From Dastarcus helophoroides (taxonomy: Eukaryota > Arthropoda > Insecta > Coleoptera > Bothrideridae), in NCBI GenBank assembly GCA_028583605.1, contig CM053326.1, positions 19,053,036 through 19,117,035 on the forward strand: a stretch of DNA of 64,000 bases. Direction: 5' to 3'. The notes beneath the pieces are model-generated. The model was not told the DNA's origin, ran no database searches, and was given only the letters and a program-made list of their open reading frames with translations. Position 1 is the first letter of the stretch. Each line of letters starts with the position of its first letter. This document shows, one piece after another, positions 56,370 through 64,000 of the stretch. Position numbers and translations under genes: made by a program.

Positions 56370-59300
56370 TTTAGAAATATTTGTAGCTTGCAGTTCGACA
56401 TGGTAAGTCTGAGCGAGAATAAATATAAAATTTTCCTAATCGCTTCAACGAAGGCTGAGACTTAAATGAGTTGGTTCTTATGAAAGCTCACCATTGATCT
56501 AGATTTGGTCTTCGAAGTTATTCCAAAAATTTCGACTTTTTTGATTTATCTTTGAACAAAATTTATTACCGGAAGTAGAATGTCTTATTTTAACTTTGAA
56601 ATAAATTTATTAAAAAGTATAATTTATTCCATTTTTAATGATTCGTCATACACATAAATAAATGATGTATATAATACTGCACAATACATTGTATAGAAAA
56701 ATCGAGTATCCGTATGATTGGATTTTAAATGTAATTATTTGTCGCAATGGCCCGTAAAATACTTTTTACGGAAAACCACATAAATCTGCAAAATAGCTAA
56801 ATAATTTCCGTGTCACTGATTCCATGGTGTAATGCTTCCCATCTTATTTTCCTGTAGTTAGAAACAGCGATGGCTTTTTAGTGGTTTTTAAAGTTTGTTT
56901 TACAGGCTCATCCTATAATAATGAATTTTGCAGCCTCGTAAATTTCCCAAGAAAATAGCGGGTTTTCGTGCGTTAAGGTAACGTTTCACCGCCGACGCTA
57001 ATGCTTTCAATTTTATTCTCCAAAGCCATACTTCGAATTTTCCTGCAACGCTGTGCCATCGGGCTTCTGCATTCAATTATGTTTAATTTATTTTGAAATG
57101 CGATATTTTCTTTTATTGAAATGAGCGAGGAAGCTTTAAGTGCAGCCATAAATGCAGTAATGGCCATAAATGTAAATGGAAAGGAGAGCTAATGTCGATC
57201 CATAATTTAATAACTTTTATCGCGAACGCTTTACCGACAGCAGTAAAAGAAAGTGTTGCTGGGGAGCGTCGGGGGGCAGTAAAAGGCCTGGAACAGGTTA
57301 AACCAGACGTAATCTTGAGCCAAGCTCGGCAGGATGGATACTCAGTCATACTATTGAGGCATGTCCCGAAGCTTATATTAAATTATAGAGCCCCACTCTG
57401 GTATTGTACTGCATCTTTCCACACACGTTTATAGTTGCCTGGCTTTCGACGCGAAAATCATAAAATTTTACGATTTCTCTAAGCTACGTCCCTGGAAAGA
57501 CAATATAAATTGTAGCGGCTGATTCCACCAACGCAAAATATACTTACCTACTAAAATGTAGACACAAGCTGGGTTTTGTCTTATAGGCCAAGTTAACAGA
57601 TCCCGATAATCTGGAAAGCTCAAAGTAGGTAGCGCTTTCGATCATACTAGCAGTAAAACTGTTTATTTCTCGTGATTTGAACTCTTTTATCAAACTATTG
57701 ACTTTCTTCTTGATATTTAACGTTAGAAGTGATTTTATTTAACTAACTTAAGAACTTAATTAAAATCCCAAGATTCTACTTTAGTAAAATTTTAAATGTC
57801 GAAATTTTCAGTTGAACTCTTATCGTAGAAATTTCGATTTTAAGCGACTTTTGAAACTGTACAAACGGAAATTTTGTATTTAATTCCATAATTTAAATTC
57901 AATCTCAAAATTCTCGTATAAGTCAGAATTTTGACCCAAAACTTTAAAATTTCAAACTTGAATTTAAAAGTTATTTTCAATATTTTAAATAAAATTGTAA
58001 ATTTGACAAAAACAACAAATTTTTAAACTCATAAGTTTTGAAAATTAAAATTTCCAGATATTTTCAATGAAAAGTCGAATTTTTAGAAGAGAATGGTTAT
58101 GAGTTCTATCAAGTCTTCTAATGTTAACTTAATATCCAAGTATATTTTAAAATTTTTGAGTTATACTTCACATTTCTTTGCACATCATCATCGCTTCCAC
58201 TAGTTTCCGTATATGTAAATTTCATTATCTGAAACCTCCAACGGATTCACGTAAACCCAAATTAGAAGCGAAGAAAACAATAAAAGTGGAGGCCAAAAAG
58301 GACCTCGGCGAGTCGCTTTAAAATTTCACAAACTCATTTACCCTCGGCCATGTTTGCTTGTGTGCTGGTTGCGCCATATATTATTTATACAACTTTTAAT
58401 AATTTCATCCGAAACACAAATACAGGCCTCAAAATGATACGGAACCTTTTGTTTGTCGAATCTTTTGTCTAATGCTCTAATTATTTTATTTAATCATGCG
58501 CGAATTTATTCATAAAATAGGCCACCTTACATTAGAACACGTATCTTCAGTACTTATGTGTAAGCCGGAAATGTTTAAAGCGGTCGATGTGGCCAAGTAA
58601 AACCGTAATTGGTAGTTGTAAATATTTTCAACTAGAGCACGTTCAATTGTTTCTTTACAGAACATTTAATTGACATTATTTTGACAACTAAATCGGTTTG
58701 TTTCTTTTTGGTTATGTATGGTGTATCTTACGCTAGCGTGAACCCCATTGCAATATCATATATATTCCACAAAATCTTCAAAAGCCTTATTTATCTAGCA
58801 ATTAAACACGTGTAATTCAACCGGAAACATCTCGACCCGCGCTGGATTCAAACTAAATCCACCGCCAAAAAACAGGGTTCATTCGCTTGTCCAATGGAAT
58901 AGGGGGAAAATGTAACTAATACAGCGAAGGGTAGCGTTCAGGATATACGTACGATTGAAGAAGGTGAGCATTTATCTCCGATATTGGACCCAGATGAGAT
59001 CCGGTCCCAATGTTTCCTTCACACCTCACTTATTTCTAATTATAACGTTTATGCAAGCCTCAGTTGCCCAAGTTTCCCACAGTTTCTTTTCGTTTGGGGC
59101 ACCCACAGGAAAGTTATCTAATATAATCTTAAAAATTAAATTGATGTGAAATCAAAGTTAAAAACCACGAAAGTGTTTTTTATAGCTTAGGGTAATTTCA
59201 TTCTTTTTTTCTTTAAATTTCAACTTAAAACTTGATTTTGTTAATTCCAAAATCCAATTTATTTTCGTTGTAAAGGTAATTGGATAAACGTTCTTATCTA

Positions 59301-59399
59301 TTTTATTTACCTTAAATAATAAACATAACAGATTAAAATAATAACAGCTGCCATCATGTTTAAAAAATTATTAGATTTACTACAGAGTAGACTAGAGTT
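56370..59399. other. No gene recognised
   Basis: 56860-57440 and 58150-58900 are more complex and may be unique host DNA, with both strands open around 57100-57430 but no domain. 57750-58110 is low-complexity AT. Confidence 0.45.
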
Positions 59400-59833
59400 A
59401 ATATTGAGTACTAAGGGGGCTATCGTGAGTGGAATTAGCAGCACTTTGGAGCCTGAAAATAACCAAAACATGATCGTCACCCTCAAGAATGAATGTAAGA
59501 TAAATACGCGCCCCTACCTTTGTTGGTATGTGGCTGCATTGGTTGTTGTTAAAAACAGCAAAAAGAAAAACAGATAACGCCAACAGCTGGTAATACGGTA
59601 ATAGTTATTGCCTCGTATCATTGAAATCATTGAGGTGTTGTTCCCTCCGAGGTGAAAGTGGGAAGGGCCTATTTTGAAATATCCAACAGAAAAATCACAA
59701 GATCTCCAAGTAGGACATCCACTGGCGGCTCGCATATAGGCACTGCGGAACTGCAGCACCCCCAACTTCTATCTATCAATAACCTTTAATTCTATAATGC
59801 ACAGACCAACAGGTTTGAACATTTATTAGATTC

Positions 59834-59872
59834 GGTTTCGATCTTGTTAGATCTCGTCAGTTTGGTATATCC
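59834..59872 (-). ncRNA. Hammerhead ribozyme core with intact CTGACGA, 3' half missing
   Basis: On the minus strand: GGATATACCAAA (59872-59861), CTGACGAG (59860-59853), stem II GATCT-AACA-AGATC, GAAACC (59839-59834). Compared with the 2469-2521 copy, about 20 bases after GAAACC are missing, which removes the cleavage site and the second stem I strand. Confidence 0.7.
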
Positions 59873-60193
59873 AACTCGAATGCTAATAAATGTTCCGACA
59901 AGTAAGTACTAAAACATTCACAGGCGTCAAGCGAGTGACTCTTTAGTACTACCACCTATTGGTCCATAGAGAAACTATGGCCATCGCCAACAATGTCGTA
60001 TGTAAGAAGAATGCAACCTAGACTACAAATTCATGCAGCCCTCCAGGCGTGTATAAGTGAATCATAGGTAGCTGAACTACCAACAGTTGAAACACTGCCA
60101 CCTAGCGAAGCGGTTGCTCTCTAGGAGAGTTCCCAGAAGACAAGGATTCTATAATGCACAGACCAACAGGTTTGAACATTTATTAGATTCGAA

Positions 60194-60236
60194 GTTTGGA
60201 AACCAAATACCGGTTTCGATCTTGTTAGATCTCGTC
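60194..60236 (-). ncRNA. Hammerhead ribozyme fragment, 5' half missing
   Basis: On the minus strand: GACGAG, stem II GATCT-AACA-AGATC, GAAACCGGTA, then TTTGGTTTCC. CT of the core and the 5' strand of stem I are replaced by the adjoining repeat (AGCGAAG) at the inversion junction near 60235. It complements the other copy at 59834-59872. Confidence 0.7.
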
Positions 60237-60360
60237 GCTTCGCTAGGTGGCAGTGTTTCAACTGTTGGTAGTTCAGCTACCTATGAGTCACTTATACACG
60301 CCTGGAGGGCTGCATGAATTTGTAGTCTAGGTTGCATTCTTCTTGCAAATAACCTTTAAT

Positions 60361-61430
60361 ATGAGGTTTTTTTCTTTTGCTCTTTATATGTATTTGTACA
60401 ATGTACATATAACCCTTAAGGTTAATGTCAGTAGCAATGCCCCAATTCATGAAAAAAATGCAAACGTAAGTATTTGAATGGAGTAAGGAACTGCACACTT
60501 CACAGTTTCAACGACGAGGTATTTGAACGTTGTACTTTTGCGCGCCTAGAAAGCTTCAATTGCTACTGCAAAGGCGAGAAAGCACTGCTCTTCCCGCAGT
60601 ACTGACCATGATCATGCAAAAATAAAATTTACCAGATATTTTAAACTATAATAAGAAATTTACTAATTGAAAATTAAATTTGAATTTGGCACCGCCTGCC
60701 AGGCGAATCTGCCAGTTTGTTGTTATCGCTTTAAATGCTACCTATCCTTCTTAATGTATATGTTTTGTGGTACTGACCGTGGCGTATTTTGATTAGCACC
60801 TATACTCTGTCATTACAATCTATCCCGGCACAACGTTAAAGTTTTCGGTTACCATCATTTCCGGCGAAGTAATTTAGCGCCAATATTTCAAAATTGTTTT
60901 GTTTTGATTTAATGCGTGTTGTAGAAAAGCAACATTCTGTCCAACGAAAAATGCTTTTTGTTGCAAATAATTAATATTCAATTATATATTGTTTGTCAGT
61001 TGGAATTAGTATTAATTTATCTAATTAGGAAAAAAGTTTTACGTAATTATTTCAGAAAAAATAAAAACCTTTGGAGACAATTTGGTTTGCAAAAATGAGT
61101 TATTTTATAAAAAATAATTCATTTTTATTTTTAAAATTGTATTAATAGATAACGATAAATAATGAAATAATAATTTTCTGCCTGAAGTCATGCAATAATC
61201 TTCTAAATTAAAGATTTAATTAAATTTTGTTTTAAAAAATTTATTTTTAAATTTTGTCTTTTTACTCAAATTGAATATGAAATGTCGATTTTATCTTAAA
61301 ATTTTAATAACAATTTTTAAAATAAATATGGAGATTTTTTTAAATTTCGATTGTAGTCATGAGCTTTCGACTGTATTTTTTGTAAAATTGAATTTTCTTA
61401 CAGTTGCGATGCCCAGTTTATTTTACTTTG
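60361..61430. other. Interior of the hAT, no coding sequence recognised
   Basis: Here the N-terminal and central parts of the transposase would be expected; the sequence is AT-rich, with low complexity at 61060-61400. It has presumably been deleted and eroded. Confidence 0.5.
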
Positions 61431-61439
61431 ATAAAAAAT

Positions 61440-62095
61440 AAATGTAATCTCGAGAAATTAGTGTGTTTAAAGTTAACGAATATACAGCCAATTTTAAAAC
61501 TGCTATTTTAGAATTAAGAAATTCAAAGTACTGTGAAAACTCTCATGGCAGAAACTAAAAAAGTGTGTGGCTGTATAATTGTTGATATATTGGACAGATA
61601 TTTTTCCACTAATTATTTAGTGGCTGCTAAATTGTTCGACAACACACTCTTCTCTGCTTTTAAGAATGAACATCCCACAGAAGAGATAGTACTGACCACT
61701 GATGCAGATCCCATGATTGACAAAGAAAAACTTTCAAATGAACTAAAAGTATTTTTTTTTCTAGGTCTGATATTCATGATTATTGTAAATGAATTGATCT
61801 GCTGAGATTTATCTTTGAAAATAATCTAGATGATGTTTTTAGTGAAATTACAGAATAAATTAAAATCCTTTTGACAATTTCTATGACTACTTCAGAAGCA
61901 GAACGCTGCTTTTCAACACCGAAAAGGATCAAAACTTTTCTAAAAAGCACTATAAATTCAGAAAGTCTAAATGCCCTTGCAGTGCTTTTAATTGAAAAAG
62001 ATTTATTTAATTCTCATCCAGAGATCAAAGAGAAAATTATCGATCTTTTCACACTAATTAAAACAAGAAGAATAGGTTTTTTTTAAATGAAAGTT
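61440..62095 (+). pseudogene. hAT transposase C-terminal part (ZMYM1-like group)
   Basis: Plus strand. VCGCIIVDILDRYFSTNYLV and AAKLFDNTLFSAFKNEHPTE, then PMIDKEKLSNELKV, belong to the region before the dimerisation domain. After a frame change near 61755 the reading is LRFIFENNLDDVFSEITE, a TAA at 61857-61859, then ISMTTSEAERCFSTPKRIKT and LNALAVLLIEKDLF, the hAT C-terminal dimerisation motif. The catalytic N-terminal part is gone. Similar proteins are often annotated as zinc finger MYM-type protein 1-like. Confidence 0.9.
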
Positions 62096-62770
62096 TAAAC
62101 TGTAGTCATTTAATATGTAAAAAATATTGATTTTGTTATTTTAGGATTTTATCAAGTTTTCAAATAAATTTTCTTTCTAGATAAATTTATTTTCTTTAAC
62201 ATAATTTTAAAATAATGGCTCAAAATTTTCTGGAGCAGCACCCCCACTAATTTTAGTTACGAGCTGCCACTGAGGACATCACAAATTCAACTTATTGAAA
62301 ACGAGCTTTCAAGGGCGGAATTGGCGAAGCCCTTGAAACGCGTTTAGAGCCTTAAAATAACAAAAACACTGACGTAACCCTCACAGATAAATGTAAGATA
62401 AATATGCGCTCTTACTTTTGATGGGATGCGGCTCCATTACATTGGTGGTTGTCGTTAAAAATGGCAAAAAGGATACATCGTAAGAGATAACGTCATCAGC
62501 TGCTAATACGTTAATATTTGTCGCTTCGTCTCCACGGAGATCTTTAACCTGTCCAAATGGTTGTTCGCTCGAAGGCGGAAGAAGGGGATGCCTGATACAA
62601 GTGATCCAATAGGAAAACCAGGGATCGCCAAGTAAGACTTCAGAAATCCCACATTTTTAAAACAAACATTTGAGAATGGAATAAGCAGAGCGCTTGAAAC
62701 GTGTTAAGAGCCTGAAAATAATACAAATCACGGCCACTACCCTTACGGATGAGGGTAAAATAAATGATAA

Positions 62771-64000
62771 AATAAAAAGATAGAAATAAATTCATTACAA
62801 TTTGGTGTTAAGATTTATCTATTTTCTATGTCTCAGTAGCCTTACGATTCAGTTTGGCTTATGTTCTTATTATACTGTTAGATTCGTGTTCCTCCTTCAT
62901 AATTTAAACATCAATAACGGTAGCGACACACAAATGATAACGATAATAAAAGGTAACACAAACTTCAAAATATTAATTAAACGAATGTTAAAGCAGGTAA
63001 CGATTTATCGATTAATTGAACAGGAATATCGAATTAACAATCCACTTCCGCCAGGCCCGAGTGACGCTGGGAGAGTATCCCCGCAGCCGGGACAAGCTGA
63101 GATTGGAATTCTTTCCTGGTGATTGGCGCCACGAAATATAAACAATGCGGGCCAACTCTGGTTGCTTACAATACAGATAGAGTATGTAAATTGTTAAATA
63201 TTGTCTGTATATCTAAAAAGAATACTTGTTTTCTCGAATTTTGTTATAAATTACGAGTCATTTCGAAAAGTTTATTTGCTCGAGATTCCGAATATAGTAT
63301 TAGAAATATTTGTATTTTTTTAATTTCTTATTGGGTCTACAAGTTAATATTTGTCAGAGAAAATAAAACGCAAAAATAGATTGAATAGTTTTTCTCCAAG
63401 TTTTTTCACGTGTTCATTTTTTATTGCGGCAAAATCCGCAGCTATATTTGTTTTTATTTCTTCCTATTATTCCGTGTATTCTAGGGTTATTACTTTTTGC
63501 GTTATGCCTTTCTGTAATCCGGCGTTGTAAAAAGATGCCGTAAAATCTTCTCATAATCGCTTACGCTTCATGCTTTTCGAGGGATACAACATATATTAAT
63601 TTTTTATTCTTACAAAACATGCTGCTTTTTAACCTTACAATGACCCCCAATGCGCTACTTTATTAGGGGCAATATTCATTATTTTCCTAAAATTGAAACG
63701 GACATTGCACATAATATATTCTAGAGATTATGCAAGTCGTAATATGGTAATGGATGAAGGGATTCTACATTTAATTAAATTTTATATTTGAACAGCCCCG
63801 GCTCATTCATCATTATATCAAACGGTATATTTTGCGTTTAATTCTTTCAATGTTTTTACGAGTTCTCGGATAAGACCCACTGGGAACATTATCTTTAAAA
63901 AGCTTCTTCTTTTTTTTGACTCAAAAAATATTTTGTTTTTTAACAGATACCTTAACAAGTCTGTAAGGATTACAAAAATTGAATTTCCATAATATAGATA
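62771..64000. other. No gene recognised
   Basis: Mostly AT-rich. 63030-63120 is a short GC-richer patch without a recognisable family. Open stretches at 62802-63122 and 63119-63379 have no domain. Confidence 0.45.

Larger units (their letters stand above)
59791..60347. mobile_element. Dimeric hammerhead-bearing element nested in the hAT
   Basis: A 13-base perfect direct repeat AATAACCTTTAAT flanks it (59778-59790 and 60348-60360). Reading the minus strand, two partial monomers about 360 bases apart share ATTAGATTCG, ATGTTC, TGCATTATAGA and the hammerhead core. The right 105 bases (about 60234-60343) are the inverse of 60016-60113, giving a second hairpin. Long target duplication, tandem monomers and a ribozyme per monomer are the hallmarks of retrozymes or Penelope terminal repeats. 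The open frame 60087-60317 across it is not a gene. Confidence 0.8.
59720..62272 (+). mobile_element. hAT transposon with perfect 8-base target duplication
   Basis: AGGACATC flanks both sides (59712-59719 and 62273-62280). The left end CACTGGCGGCTCG matches the inverted right end CAGTGGCAGCTCG, followed on both sides by a GCAGCACCCCC (or its inverse) block. Only the C-terminal part of a transposase remains (about 61430-62086). The left third is occupied by a later insertion (59791-60347). Length 2553 bases including that insertion. Confidence 0.93.
59400..62770. repeat. Tandem repeat of about 350-360 bases, split by the hAT insertion
   Basis: GAGCCTGAAAATAACCAAAA at 59451, GAGCCTTAAAATAACAAAAA at 62347 and GAGCCTGAAAATAATACAAA at 62709 mark three units. 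Each continues with CCCTCA or CCCTTA, then (A)TGTAAGATAAATA-like words. Units 2 and 3 are 362 bases apart. Units 1 and 2 are about 340 apart once the hAT (59720-62272) and one copy of its target duplication are removed. Word order is conserved (GTTGTTAAAAA, ACGTTAATA or ACGGTAATA, CGCCAAGTAAGAC or TCCAAGTAGGAC). Confidence 0.78.

Noticed and set aside
60087..60317. 76-codon open frame
   Set aside because: It runs across the inverted hammerhead repeat and its sense depends on the repeat's palindrome; no domain.
1..64000. CRISPR arrays, operons, Shine-Dalgarno sites
   Set aside because: The window is eukaryotic; no regularly spaced short repeats with unique spacers and no polycistronic gene layout were seen.

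Overview
This is A+T-rich eukaryotic DNA, most likely from an insect with a large, repeat-laden genome; a beetle is a guess. The reasons are the mix of insect-type transposable elements (CsRn1-like Ty3/gypsy, mariner, Tigger/pogo, hAT, RTE and CR1/Jockey-like non-LTR elements, Penelope-like elements), short GT-AG introns of 56 and 94 bases, and the absence of any prokaryotic gene arrangement. I could not recognise a single intact host gene. The window looks like intergenic or long-intron DNA, built up by successive insertions that have since decayed.

Layout. 1-2.4 kb: a diverged long inverted repeat. 2.4-2.7 kb: a 312-base foldback element with a 9-base target duplication and a hammerhead-ribozyme-like core. 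4.4-5.9 kb (minus): hAT transposase pseudogene with a CGGBP1-like zinc finger and one intron. 6.4-8.1 kb: degenerate AT low-complexity DNA. 8.58-10.63 kb: a complete but dead DNA transposon with its own inverted termini, carrying a protein family I know only as unnamed multicopy genes. 12.9-13.7 kb (minus): 5'-truncated RTE-like element ending in a (GAA)n tail. 14.6-15.7 kb (minus): mariner relic. 15.77-19.92 kb (minus): complete CsRn1-like Ty3/gypsy element with two short LTRs, a tRNA-Trp primer site and a 4-base target duplication. 20.2-22.1 kb: about 205-base satellite interrupted by a foldback element. 25.6-28.9 kb: two Penelope-like copies arranged head to head. 30.7-32.8 and 50.1-52.6 kb: two unrelated Tigger/pogo-type elements with TA target sites. 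33.3-36.5 kb: CR1/Jockey-like non-LTR element. 40.7-42.0 and 45.6-47.4 kb: long palindromic elements. 44.9-45.2 kb: PIF/Harbinger fragment. 55.5-56.3 kb: RNase H end of another non-LTR element. 59.4-62.8 kb: a nested stack, in which an about 360-base tandem repeat is interrupted by a hAT element (8-base target duplication) and that hAT is interrupted by a dimeric hammerhead-bearing element (13-base target duplication).

How they relate. Nothing here forms a cellular pathway. The elements are parasites of one another, and the nesting gives relative ages. The most interesting items are the hammerhead-bearing repeat family (two loci, three ribozyme copies, each broken differently), the 8.58-10.63 kb transposon with its unclassified RNase-H-like protein, and the head-to-head Penelope pair. 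All coding relics carry stops or frameshifts. All calls come from reading the sequence; no database search was possible.
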